Source: CBDCVA01 sp965222935 [NCBI: Candidatus Latescibacterota bacterium] (lineage in GTDB: Bacteria; Latescibacterota; CBDCVA01). Taken from it: a DNA stretch of 64,000 nucleotides. The notes under the pieces are model-generated. The model did no database searches. It saw only the letters and a list, made by a program, of their open reading frames with translations, and was not told the DNA's origin. The DNA is taken from positions 868,001-932,000 of the forward strand of contig CBDCVA010000002.1 in NCBI GenBank assembly GCA_965222935.1, read 5' to 3'. The translations under genes were made by a program, and so were the position numbers. This document shows positions 16,293 through 24,988 of the stretch, piece by piece. The stretch's first letter is position 1, and the number at the start of each line of letters is the position of its first letter.

Positions 16293-18269
16293 ATGAGCAC
16301 GAGCACAGGCAATCTACCCCTCTGGCAACCTTCCGCCGAAGATATCGAGCGCACCCAATTGACGCGCTTCTGGCAGCTCGCGGAGGAGCGGACCGGTCGG
16401 AAGTTCCCCGACTACTCGGCGCTGCACGCCTGGTCCGTCGAGGATACGGCGGCGTTCTGGGACCTATACACCGAGTTCGCCCGGATCCGGTTCGAGCGCC
16501 CGCCGGACGCCGTGAAGGGCCCCGACCGGATGCCGGGAACCGAATGGTTTCCCGGAGCCCGACTCAACTACACCGAAAACATGCTGCGCCGACGCAACGA
16601 CCACCCGGCGCTCATCGCACGCACGGAGGCCGGCGCTACCCAAACCCTTACCTATGCCAAGCTTTACCGAGAGGTCGCGCGCTGCGCGGGCGTCCTGCGC
16701 GAGATGGGTGTCGGGCCGGGTGACCGTGTGGCGGGAGTCCTCGTCAACGGGCCTGAGGCGGTCATCGCGTTCCTAGCCAGCGCCGCGATCGGTGCCATCT
16801 GGAGCGCGTGCTCGCCCGACTTCGGGGCCCGCGCCGCGACGGATCGCCTCGCACAGATCGATCCCAGGATCCTCATCGCGAGCGACCGCTACCAGTACGC
16901 CGGGCGAGCGTTCGATTGCATCCCTACGGTGCGCGAGCTCGCGCGAGCGCTCCCGATGGTGGAGGGTGTGATCATCGCGCCCTACGACCCGAGCGAAGAA
17001 CCGGCACTGGAACCCGATTGGCTGAGCTGGCGCGAGTTCCTCGCCCGTGCGACCGATCAAGAAATGGTCTATGAAAGCCTTCCGTTCGACCATCCCCTCT
17101 ACATCTTGTACTCGTCCGGCACCACGGGTGTACCCAAGTGCATCGTTCACGGGGCCGGTGGGAGCCTCTTGCAGCACCGCAAAGAACATCAGTTGCACAC
17201 CGATCTGCGGCCGGACGATGTGCTCATCTACTACGCAACCACAAGCTGGATGATGTGGAACTGGCTGGTATCGGCATTGGCCGGCGGGAGCACCCTTGTG
17301 CTCTTCGACGGCAATCCCGGCTATCCGGACCTGACGGCGGCGTGGCGCATGGCGGCGGAGTTGGGCGTCACCGCTTTCGGCACCAGTGCCGCGTTCATCG
17401 AGGCCTGCATGAAGGCGGATGTGGTGCCGCAGAAAGTCACCGATCTCTCACGGTTGCGCGTTCTGCTCTCGACCGGCTCACCGCTCTCGCCCGCGGGCTT
17501 CCGCTGGGTCCACGAGCGGGTGGGGGCCGATGTTCGCCTCTCCTCGATTTCGGGCGGGACGGACATCGTCTCCTGCTTCGTGCTCGGTAACCCCGCGTTG
17601 CCGGTCTATGCGGGCGAGATTCAGTGCATCGGGTTGGGTATGGACGTGGCGGCCTTCGACGATGATGGACATCCGGTAGTCGGCGCGAAGGGAGAGCTCG
17701 TTTGCCGTCGCCCGTTCCCCTCTATGCCCGTGCGTTTCTGGAACGATCCCGACGGGCGGAAGTATCACGACGCCTATTTCAACGTTTATGCCGGTCTCTG
17801 GCGCCACGGCGATTTTATCGAGATCACCCCGCGCGGCGGCGTCATCGTGTACGGTCGCAGCGATGCCACGCTCAAACCCGGCGGTGTCCGCACCGGCACG
17901 GCGGAAATCTACCGGCCGTTGGATGCGCTGCCTTGGATCGTCGGAAGCCTGGCGGCGGGATTCCCCCGCGATGCGACCGAGGAGGTCGTCCTCTTCGTGG
18001 TCTTGCGGCCCCCAACCCGGCTCACGGACGACCGCGTCGAAGAAATCCGCCGAGCGATCCGACGCGACGCATCGCCGCGTCACGTGCCCCGCCACGTCTT
18101 CGCGGTTCCCGACATCCCGCGTACTCGCAACGGTAAGCTAGCAGAACTCGCCGTCACGCACATTCTGCGAGGCGAGGCGGTGCCGAATCGCGACGCGCTG
18201 GCCAACCCGCAATGCCTCTCCGCGATCGAGGATGCGAGAGCGGCCCTGACGGAAAGCTCCGCACCATGA
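16293..18269 (+). CDS. Acetoacetyl-CoA synthetase (acetoacetate-CoA ligase)
   Basis: 658 residues, the usual length of AACS. It belongs to the ANL adenylate-forming superfamily: AMP-binding loop YSSGTTGVPKCIVHGAGG, adenine-site SGGTDI, WRHGDF near the hinge, and GRSDATLKPGGVRTGTAEIY, the form typical of acetoacetyl-CoA synthetases, with the C-terminal lysine in RTRNGK. It activates acetoacetate with ATP and CoA in the cytoplasm, feeding ketone-body carbon into central metabolism or polyhydroxyalkanoate. ATG 16293 is preferred to GTG 16272. It follows the binding lipoprotein closely and may be co-transcribed, though a functional link is not obvious. Confidence 0.9.
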   Translation: MSTSTGNLPLWQPSAEDIERTQLTRFWQLAEERTGRKFPDYSALHAWSVEDTAAFWDLYTEFARIRFERPPDAVKGPDRMPGTEWFPGARLNYTENMLRRRNDHPALIARTEAGATQTLTYAKLYREVARCAGVLREMGVGPGDRVAGVLVNGPEAVIAFLASAAIGAIWSACSPDFGARAATDRLAQIDPRILIASDRYQYAGRAFDCIPTVRELARALPMVEGVIIAPYDPSEEPALEPDWLSWREFLARATDQEMVYESLPFDHPLYILYSSGTTGVPKCIVHGAGGSLLQHRKEHQLHTDLRPDDVLIYYATTSWMMWNWLVSALAGGSTLVLFDGNPGYPDLTAAWRMAAELGVTAFGTSAAFIEACMKADVVPQKVTDLSRLRVLLSTGSPLSPAGFRWVHERVGADVRLSSISGGTDIVSCFVLGNPALPVYAGEIQCIGLGMDVAAFDDDGHPVVGAKGELVCRRPFPSMPVRFWNDPDGRKYHDAYFNVYAGLWRHGDFIEITPRGGVIVYGRSDATLKPGGVRTGTAEIYRPLDALPWIVGSLAAGFPRDATEEVVLFVVLRPPTRLTDDRVEEIRRAIRRDASPRHVPRHVFAVPDIPRTRNGKLAELAVTHILRGEAVPNRDALANPQCLSAIEDARAALTESSAP

Positions 18270-18374
18270 TGACGCCCGTTGACCCGACCCGCGACCTCGC
18301 CGACCGGCTCGCCAAGTGTTCCCTCGGCGTTACGACATAAGCTCCCTCACCCTTCGCCCGAACGGACCACACGC

Positions 18375-19586
18375 ATGAACGACCCACGGCTGAACCCGCT
18401 CCTCTCACCTCACGAGCCGGCGAAATTGCGCACGGTGGCCAATCACATCGCGGCACGCCTGGTGGAGACAGACGGGGTGATCGGCGTGACCCTGGCGGGA
18501 TCCTTGGCGGAAGGGCGCGCGGGGCCGAGATCGGATGTGGACCTCGTCGCCATCGGGGTAAGCGGCGAGGCGAGCTCCTGGCCGATGGAGCACCGGCTGC
18601 TGGCCGGGGTGCGGGTAGATGTGGAATGGTGCGCGATGGACGCGCTCGAGGCTCTGGCTCTGGCGCGGAGGATCGACGCAGTACACCTGCGCTCGCGGCA
18701 CGGCGTGAGCCCTGGGCTCCTCGTGGCGCTCGTACGCTCATCGTCGCCCCCACCCCTGGCGGATCCCACGGGCGCCCTGAGCGGTGTGCGAGAAGCACTG
18801 CAAGAGCGGCTGACGGTTGCCCAGATCGTCGCCCCGAGGCTCGCCGCCCACGCGGAGGCGCTGGGAACCGGCGCCCTCATGGCGGCGCGGACAGCCCTCA
18901 TGGACCGAGGTCCTGGTCCCGCCCTGATCCGTGTCGGCTGGGCGATCGAGCAATTCGCTACGGTGCTGCGGGCTTTCCCGGATGAGAGAGAGATAGGGGA
19001 AGAAGATCACATCGCGGCTCTGCACGACATCGACCTCGGGGTCAGACCCCGCATCGAGGCCGCTCGGGCCTACTGGCAGAGGGCGCTGGCGCTGGGCGCG
19101 GTGCTCCTGGGTGACCGGCTCCGAGCGATCGGCATCGAGAACCCGTCGGGGCTTTGCCTCGTTGGAGAACCCCTCTTCTACGAGGCGCACGAGCCGACGG
19201 AAATCGGCCGCGCTCTGACGGATACGGACCTCGCCCTTGCCTGGGCGCATGACGAGCTAGAAGCCAGGCAGCCCTGGCGAGCGCTGCGCCGCCTCTGGTT
19301 CGCTGGGTTCCCCACGCCTTTCCCGAGCGAAGGCAGTTTCCCCCAGCTCGTGACGGAGCGCTGGCCGGCGCTGGGACGCGCGCTCGCGGCATCTGGCTGT
19401 GATGTGGGGACTACCATCCACCGGGTGACCGAGGACCCCGAACTCGCCGCCCTGGGCGAGACGATGGCCGCCCGCGGGACGGCGGTGCCGCGCGCGTCGG
19501 CGACGGCCGCCCAACTGGCCATCGGCACGGCTGAGCGCCTCTTCATACGCGCCCGGCAACGCGCCGTCCGAGCCGTTCTTGGATGA
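18375..19586 (+). CDS. Nucleotidyltransferase-domain protein
   Basis: 403 residues from ATG 18375. The N-terminal domain has the polymerase beta-type nucleotidyltransferase motif AGSLAEGRAGPRSDVDL with the two metal-binding aspartates, and a third carboxylate in VRVDVEW about 35 residues later. The remaining ~280 residues are helical and probably bind the acceptor substrate; they are not recognised. Related proteins include aminoglycoside adenylyltransferase-like enzymes and minimal nucleotidyltransferases, but the substrate here is unknown. It lies 105 bases after the acetoacetyl-CoA synthetase with no clear promoter between. Confidence 0.7.
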   Translation: MNDPRLNPLLSPHEPAKLRTVANHIAARLVETDGVIGVTLAGSLAEGRAGPRSDVDLVAIGVSGEASSWPMEHRLLAGVRVDVEWCAMDALEALALARRIDAVHLRSRHGVSPGLLVALVRSSSPPPLADPTGALSGVREALQERLTVAQIVAPRLAAHAEALGTGALMAARTALMDRGPGPALIRVGWAIEQFATVLRAFPDEREIGEEDHIAALHDIDLGVRPRIEAARAYWQRALALGAVLLGDRLRAIGIENPSGLCLVGEPLFYEAHEPTEIGRALTDTDLALAWAHDELEARQPWRALRRLWFAGFPTPFPSEGSFPQLVTERWPALGRALAASGCDVGTTIHRVTEDPELAALGETMAARGTAVPRASATAAQLAIGTAERLFIRARQRAVRAVLG

Positions 19587-19729
19587 CTAAGGCTCAAAGC
19601 AATGAGGCTTGACCCGGGTGCTGCAGTAGTGGCCGTTGTGGCGGCTGTCGCAGACATGGGATCGAGATGTGGACCCATCGTTCCGGAGTCACATTCGGGG
19701 AGGACTGGACTGGGAAACCGCGTCTACCT

Positions 19730-20560
19730 CTACTGTTTCGATGCGGCGGACTTCAGCCAAAGCCGGCGTATCGCCTCGTCCTCCCGCCGGGCGATCGCAT
19801 CGGAAGGCCACTGCGCGTCAGGTTCCCTGTGACATTCGGCTGAGAGGTAATCCTCGTAGCCCCGTTGGTGGAGATGCCTGAACAGGGGCCCATAGTCGAG
19901 GTCCCCCTCGCCGAAAAGCTCGAAGCGGTGACGCCCGTCGGCGCCCCAGCTCTGATCGCGGACGTGAACGATGTGGACGCGGTCGGCGGCCCTATCGAAC
20001 GCGTCGGGACCCCACGGGCTACGCATGGTGGTGAGGTTGCCGGGATCGTACGTGATGCCCACATTGGGCTGTCCGACCGCCTCCACGTGCCGCAAGGTGG
20101 AATCCACCGACTCGAACAGACTGCCGCCGTGGATCTCGCAGATGACCGTCACGCCCTGCGGCTGCGCGTCTAGCGCTAGATCACGGAACTGAGCGACGTC
20201 ATGGTCCCATATATCAGGCGGGACGTCTGCGGGCGGCATCCCCGAGGGCCAGGCGCGGATGCGGGGGCAACTGAAGATAGCGGCCACCTCGAGCCAGCGC
20301 CTGAACGTTTCGCGCGTCGCTTCGGCCTCACGCCTAGACGCATGACCCGAGACGCGCAGGTACGTGGCGAGATTACACACACCGATGCCCTCGTCGGACG
20401 CCTGACGGGCGAGATCGCGGAGCGCGATGTCAGGGATGTCCGGCGAGAGGTGCGGCGCTCCGATGAGCTCGATCGCGTCGTAGCCGGCATCGGCGGCGAT
20501 ATGGATGGCCTCGCTGATGGAACGGTCCTTCACCACCTTGCTGAACAGACTGATGCGCAT
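19730..20560 (-). CDS. Sugar phosphate isomerase/epimerase-like TIM-barrel protein
   Basis: 276 residues from ATG 20560. The pattern is that of the AP-endonuclease-2-like TIM barrels: MRISLFSKVV at strand 1, GYDAIELIG, a CEIHGGSLFES metal-ligand strand, TYDPGNL, VHIVHVRDQ and a final YLSAECHRE. These proteins isomerise or epimerise sugars and sugar acids using a divalent metal held by Glu, Asp and His. GGGGG lies 10 bases before this ATG; another ATG nine bases upstream has the motif too close. It is divergent from the cupin gene. Substrate unknown. Confidence 0.8.
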   Translation of the reverse strand: MRISLFSKVVKDRSISEAIHIAADAGYDAIELIGAPHLSPDIPDIALRDLARQASDEGIGVCNLATYLRVSGHASRREAEATRETFRRWLEVAAIFSCPRIRAWPSGMPPADVPPDIWDHDVAQFRDLALDAQPQGVTVICEIHGGSLFESVDSTLRHVEAVGQPNVGITYDPGNLTTMRSPWGPDAFDRAADRVHIVHVRDQSWGADGRHRFELFGEGDLDYGPLFRHLHQRGYEDYLSAECHREPDAQWPSDAIARREDEAIRRLWLKSAASKQ

Positions 20561-20790
20561 GGCAGACATTCCCCCGTTGGACTTCAGACGATCCGGCCCG
20601 TCTCCCAGAGACCAAACAGGCCTGGACGCAGCATAGTGCCTTCAATATACTGCCGTCCGTCAGGAGCCGCGCCACGCTGAACGCTGAGGCCGAAACGGCT
20701 CGCCTCGTGCCGGACTGCGGGCATTGATACCGCCGCCGGAGCCCGACACTCTATGGCTTCCATCAACCCGTGTGACTTAAGGAGGGTGCG

Positions 20791-21150
20791 ATGAAGCGCT
20801 ACCGCTTTTCTGACCTATCGGGGCCGACCACGGGCCATTTTCTCGGCGAATGGCTGTCCGGTGAGCGGCTCTACGCTGGAGGCCTGAGCTTCCATCCGCC
20901 GGGCCACAGGACGCACAGCGAGGGCCATCACACGCACGAGGATCAGGAGTCTTTCTGCATCCTACAGGGTCGGGGCATTCTGGAACTGGAGGGCGAGCGC
21001 ATCCCCGTCCGCGCGGGTGATGTGATCATCATCGAGCCGGGAGAAAACCACCATCTCGTGAGCGACAGGCGGGACCCCATCATCAACCTTTGGCTCCACG
21101 CGAACGCCGAAGGCCATCCCAACCAGCGGCCGGAAGAGTCGCCATCCTGA
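20791..21150 (+). CDS. Small cupin-domain protein
   Basis: 119 residues, a single cupin_2 beta barrel. Motif 1 is HRTHSEGHHTHEDQESFCIL with the His/His/Glu metal ligands; motif 2 includes GDVIIIEPGENHHLV with the last His. AAGGAGG directly before the ATG fixes the start. Single-domain cupins often bind sugars or act as isomerases or oxygenases, and this one is divergently transcribed from a sugar isomerase-like gene, so carbohydrate metabolism is plausible but unproven. Confidence 0.85.
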   Translation: MKRYRFSDLSGPTTGHFLGEWLSGERLYAGGLSFHPPGHRTHSEGHHTHEDQESFCILQGRGILELEGERIPVRAGDVIIIEPGENHHLVSDRRDPIINLWLHANAEGHPNQRPEESPS

Positions 21151-21163
21151 GTTTGTCGAAGGG
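21144..21163. repeat. REP-like dispersed element, single copy
   Basis: ATCCTGAGTTTGTCGAAGGG overlaps the cupin stop codon. It resembles the CCTTCGACxxxCTCAGGAT elements scattered between genes of many GC-rich environmental bacteria, and related sequence occurs at 47512-47555. Confidence 0.4.
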
Positions 21164-21269
21164 CGTGCGACATCCGCAGACCCGAAACAGCTAGCTCCCC
21201 TATTTCGCCTCCCACAGCCTGTTGACAGATAGCCCCCCGTGCAGTGGTAGCCTATAGCACACATATCTC

Positions 21270-21297
21270 TTGACATCCGGCGGAATTTGGTTAAGAT
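21270..21297 (+). promoter_or_regulatory. Promoter of the cytochrome oxidase operon
   Basis: TTGACA (21270-21275) and TAAGAT (21292-21297) with 16 bases between, 57 bases before the coxB start codon. Confidence 0.6.
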
Positions 21298-21354
21298 TTG
21301 GCGCTCGCTTGATCCCAGACGTCTCACATGAAAGGCGCGACCTAAGGCGGAATC

Positions 21355-22086
21355 ATGGGGTTTCCAGAGGACATTTCTCCACACGGCTATGCGATTGACG
21401 ATCTCTTCTATCTCACGACGTACCTGACTGGCATCTCATTTGTCCTTGTGGTCATCGTCCTCGTTTACTTCCTCATCCGTTACCGCGAGCGAGAGGGGCG
21501 CACCGCCTACTACACACATGGCGAGAACCGGGGAGCCATGACGTTCCACTTGGCGCTAGGGGCGCTGGTCTTCGTCATGGACGTGGCCGTCATCTATAAG
21601 GAATTCTCCGCGTGGGACGCCCTCTGGGGCGATCCGCCCGCCGAAGAGGAGGCGTTTCACGTCCGGGTGGTCTCCGAACGGTTCGCCTGGAACGTCCATT
21701 ATCCAGGCGCCGACGGGGTTTACGGTGCGACCGATCCGGCGTTATTCGCCGAGGACAACTTGATCGGCCTGGATGAATGGGACCCGAACGCCGAAGACGA
21801 CTTGGTCACCATCAATAATCTCCACGTCCCCGTGAACCGAGACGTGATCGTGGAACTGGTGTCCAAGGATGTCCTCCATAGCTTCTTCTTGCCCAACCTC
21901 CGCATCAAGCAGGACTCGGTGCCTGGATTGACGACCAAGCTCTGGTTTGAGGCGACGAAGACGGGCAGGTTCGAGATCGCTTGCGCCGAGTTGTGCGGTC
22001 TGGGCCATTATCGGATGCGGGGTTTCTTGACGGTCGATACGCCCGAGGGGCTTGACGCTTGGATGCAAGAAGAGATGGCGTACTAG
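21355..22086 (+). CDS. coxB: Cytochrome c oxidase subunit II
   Basis: 243 residues. Two transmembrane helices (about 16-43 and 60-81) are followed by a periplasmic cupredoxin domain. The binuclear CuA ligands are all present: H175, C210, C214, H218 and M221 in CAELCGLGHYRM, with E212 between the cysteines. It accepts electrons from cytochrome c and passes them to subunit I. There is no C-terminal cytochrome c fusion, and no obvious cleavable signal peptide. First gene of coxBACD; 40 bases separate it from coxA. Confidence 0.95.
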   Translation: MGFPEDISPHGYAIDDLFYLTTYLTGISFVLVVIVLVYFLIRYREREGRTAYYTHGENRGAMTFHLALGALVFVMDVAVIYKEFSAWDALWGDPPAEEEAFHVRVVSERFAWNVHYPGADGVYGATDPALFAEDNLIGLDEWDPNAEDDLVTINNLHVPVNRDVIVELVSKDVLHSFFLPNLRIKQDSVPGLTTKLWFEATKTGRFEIACAELCGLGHYRMRGFLTVDTPEGLDAWMQEEMAY

Positions 22087-22126
22087 TGAAGGTGGCACAG
22101 CGAACCGGTTCCGGACGAGTGACGCG

Positions 22127-23905
22127 ATGAGTGACGAAACGGCGGCGGCGACAGGCATGGGGGCCAGCCACCACCACCCTGCGCCCACGAGCTTCATCTG
22201 GAAGTACATCTTCAGTACCGATCACAAGGTGATCGCGAAGCAGTACCTCTTCAACGGGCTCTTCTTCCTGCTCTTGGCGGGAATATTCGCCCTGCTCATC
22301 CGCTGGCAGTTGGCCTATCCATTCGAGCCCATTCCGCTCGTCGGCGGGCTGTTCTCCGACGACGGCGCGATGCTGCCGGAGCATTACACCAAGCTCTTCA
22401 CCAATCACGGGGCGCTGATGATCTTTTTCGCCATCACGCCCATCGTCATCGGCGCCTTCGGAAACTTCGCCATCCCACTCCAGATCGGTGCACCCGACAT
22501 GGCGTTCCCCAGGCTCAATATGTACTCGTACTGGGTGCTGTTCACCGGCAGCGTCATCATGATTGTCTCGTGGTTTGTGCCCGGCGGCGCCGCCGATTCG
22601 GGCTGGACCGCTTACGCGCCGCTCTCATCCAGTCCGGAGGCCACGCTGGGATGGGGTCAGACGCTCTGGGCCCTGGGGATCATCGCTGCGGGTACCTCCA
22701 GCCTCATGGGGGGAATCAACTATGTCACGACGACGCTGAACCTGCGCAGCCCGGGCATGACCCTCATGCGCATGCCCCAGACGATCTGGGGGCTCTTCTG
22801 CACCTCGGTATTGAACGTCCTGTGGGTCCCCGTTGTCGCCGCGGCCATGTTCATGATCATCCTCGATCGCGTCGCGGGGACGAGCTTCTTCGTCGCGGGG
22901 CCGCTGGCGCCCAACGATGGCGGTCAGGCACTCCTCTACCAGCACCTCTTCTGGGGTTTCGGCCACCCCGAAGTCTATATCCTCATTTTCCCGGTTTGGG
23001 GGCTTATGGGAGACCTGCTGAGCGTCTTCTCGCGCAAGCCCGCCTTCGCCTACAAGTCCACGGTGATCTGCATGATCGCTATCGTGATCCAGAGCATGAC
23101 TGTCTACGGACACCACATGTTCACGGCGGGCATAAACCCGCTTCTGGGCAGGGCCTTCATGATCATGACGATCTTCATCAGCATCCCGACCGCCGTTTTC
23201 TTCCTCAACTGGCTGGGGACGATTTGGCGCGGCTCATTGAGGCTGACGCCCCCGATGCTCTTTTCTCTTAGCATCATCTTTGTGTTCGGCATCGGCGGGC
23301 TCACCGGGCTGTTCAACGCTGCTCAGGCACTCGATGTCTATCTCCACGACACCTACTTCGTTGTCGGCCACTTCCATTATGTCTTGGCGGCGGGCGTCTT
23401 CCTCGGCAGCTTCGCCGGCATCTACTACTGGTTCCCCAAGATGTTCGGCCGCCAGATGAACCAGACCCTCGGCAAAATCCACTTCTGGCTGTCCTTCGTC
23501 TTCTTCAATTTCGTCTTCTTCCCCATGTTCCTCATGGGGATGGGGGGCCACATGCGCAGGATCGCGGATCCCTCCCTCTACGAGTTTCTTCAGCCTTTCC
23601 AGAACTGGAACATTCACATGGGATGGAGCGCTATCGCCTTGGGTGCCGCGCAGCTTCTGTTCATATACAACTTTATCCACAGCTTCTTCTGGGGACCCAA
23701 GGCATCGGAGAATCCCTGGGACGCCGCGACCCTGGAGTGGACTCTCCCCTCACCGCCCCCGCACTACAATTTCGAAGAAATCCCCACCGTCTACAGGGGG
23801 CCGTACGAGTACAACCCGCCCTACCTCATCAAAAACGGCGTCAGCATCAACGGTCGCGACTGGATTGGCCAGCATGAGCCCGAACCCGCGGCCGGAAGCG
23901 CGTAG
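22127..23905 (+). CDS. coxA: Cytochrome c oxidase subunit I
   Basis: 592 residues, about twelve transmembrane helices. Haem and CuB ligands are in place: the low-spin haem His in TNHGALMIFF, WGFGHPEVYI with the CuB His and cross-linked Tyr, YGHHMFTAG with the two further CuB His, and VVGHFHYVL with the haem a3 and a ligands. The Tyr in HPEVY marks an A-type oxidase with a K channel. It reduces oxygen to water and pumps protons. ATG 22127 (MSDETAAAT) is chosen over an in-frame start at 22052 that overlaps coxB. No assembly genes (sco, ctaA, ctaB) lie in the window. Confidence 0.95.
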   Translation: MSDETAAATGMGASHHHPAPTSFIWKYIFSTDHKVIAKQYLFNGLFFLLLAGIFALLIRWQLAYPFEPIPLVGGLFSDDGAMLPEHYTKLFTNHGALMIFFAITPIVIGAFGNFAIPLQIGAPDMAFPRLNMYSYWVLFTGSVIMIVSWFVPGGAADSGWTAYAPLSSSPEATLGWGQTLWALGIIAAGTSSLMGGINYVTTTLNLRSPGMTLMRMPQTIWGLFCTSVLNVLWVPVVAAAMFMIILDRVAGTSFFVAGPLAPNDGGQALLYQHLFWGFGHPEVYILIFPVWGLMGDLLSVFSRKPAFAYKSTVICMIAIVIQSMTVYGHHMFTAGINPLLGRAFMIMTIFISIPTAVFFLNWLGTIWRGSLRLTPPMLFSLSIIFVFGIGGLTGLFNAAQALDVYLHDTYFVVGHFHYVLAAGVFLGSFAGIYYWFPKMFGRQMNQTLGKIHFWLSFVFFNFVFFPMFLMGMGGHMRRIADPSLYEFLQPFQNWNIHMGWSAIALGAAQLLFIYNFIHSFFWGPKASENPWDAATLEWTLPSPPPHYNFEEIPTVYRGPYEYNPPYLIKNGVSINGRDWIGQHEPEPAAGSA

Positions 23906-23917
23906 GGGACGACTGCA

Positions 23918-24511
23918 ATGAACCAGACCGCTGCACCTAGCCATGCCGTAGAACCGCAGGCGATGGGTGTCCCATCGGGCAAGCTGGGTATGTGGCTCTT
24001 CCTGGCTTCGGAGGTCATGTTCTTCACTGGCTTCATCGGCAGCTACATCGTGCTCCGACTGGGAAGCTCGAGCTGGCCCGACCCGACTCAGCTCCTGGAC
24101 ACGCCTCTTCTCGCCGTCAACACCTTCGTTCTGATCTGTTCAAGCGGCACCATGGTTTACGCCCTTCAGGCGATCCAGAACGGCGATCAAAAGCGCCTGC
24201 AGATGTTCCTCCTGTTCACAATCCTCTTGGGCTTCACGTTTCTGGGGATCAAGGCCTACGACTATAACCACATGATTCACCAGGGCTTCACCATCAGCTC
24301 AAGTCTGTTTTTCTCCTGCTATTACATGCTCACCGGCTTTCACGGCCTCCACGTGACCGGGGGCGTCGTCGCCCTCATCACCCTTCTGGTGCGCGCGAAG
24401 CAAGGGGCCTTCACCCCGGAGCATCACACCTACGTCGAATACGTCGGCCTCTACTGGCACTTCGTGGACCTCGTCTGGATCGTCCTCTTCGCCATTCTCT
24501 GTCTCATGTAA
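23918..24511 (+). CDS. coxC: Cytochrome c oxidase subunit III
   Basis: 197 residues with about five transmembrane helices, the short bacterial form. Typical stretches are GMWLFLASEVMFFTGFIGSY, FTGFHGLHVTGG-like YMLTGFHGLHVTGG and YVGLYWHFVDLVWIVLF at the C-terminus. Subunit III stabilises the catalytic core and supports proton uptake. It begins 12 bases after coxA and ends 9 bases before coxD. Confidence 0.95.
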   Translation: MNQTAAPSHAVEPQAMGVPSGKLGMWLFLASEVMFFTGFIGSYIVLRLGSSSWPDPTQLLDTPLLAVNTFVLICSSGTMVYALQAIQNGDQKRLQMFLLFTILLGFTFLGIKAYDYNHMIHQGFTISSSLFFSCYYMLTGFHGLHVTGGVVALITLLVRAKQGAFTPEHHTYVEYVGLYWHFVDLVWIVLFAILCLM

Positions 24512-24520
24512 GGAGGGATG

Positions 24521-24805
24521 ATGAACGAAAAGACGGCATCCCCCAACTACCTGATGGTCCTCATATGGCTCACCATCGTCACGGCCATCGAGGTGGGAGC
24601 CGTCTTCTTCGACATGCCCAGGTCGGTGCTCATCGCCTTCCTTCTCATCACGGCGTTCATCAAGGCGCTTCTCGTCGCGCTCTACTTCATGCACCTCAGG
24701 TTCGAAGGCTGGCTCATGTGGACCGTGATCCTCTCGCCCCTGGTCATCGCGCCCCTCTACCTCCTGCTCCTCTTCCCCGACATCGTGATCGGCTACTGGC
24801 ACTAG
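24521..24805 (+). CDS. coxD: Cytochrome c oxidase subunit IV (bacterial small subunit)
   Basis: 94 residues with three predicted transmembrane helices (TIVTAIEVGAVFF, LIAFLLITAFIKALLVALYF, WTVILSPLVIAPLYLLLLF), and the MHLRFE segment common in prokaryotic subunit IV proteins. AAGGAGGG lies immediately before tandem ATGs; the second, at 24521, has the better spacing. Last gene of coxBACD; its role is assembly or stability of the complex. Confidence 0.85.
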   Translation: MNEKTASPNYLMVLIWLTIVTAIEVGAVFFDMPRSVLIAFLLITAFIKALLVALYFMHLRFEGWLMWTVILSPLVIAPLYLLLLFPDIVIGYWH

Positions 24806-24988
24806 CCTCGCCCCACCTCGGCACGGTCGTTCGCACGGCCCTTCAGGCTCGCTTCGGAGAGATCGACGCTTTTAGCCCACTGCCCGCCGCCCGATGCCCC
24901 TTGCCTCGTCTCGCCCGGACTTGCCCCGCCTCGCTTCCCGCGCGATCTTGGTGGGGCCCACAGCACGCGACACCGAAAGGAGCTTCCG

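Noticed and set aside
22625-23680. Open frames antisense to coxA
   Set aside because: coxA is unambiguous; the reverse frames are composition artefacts.
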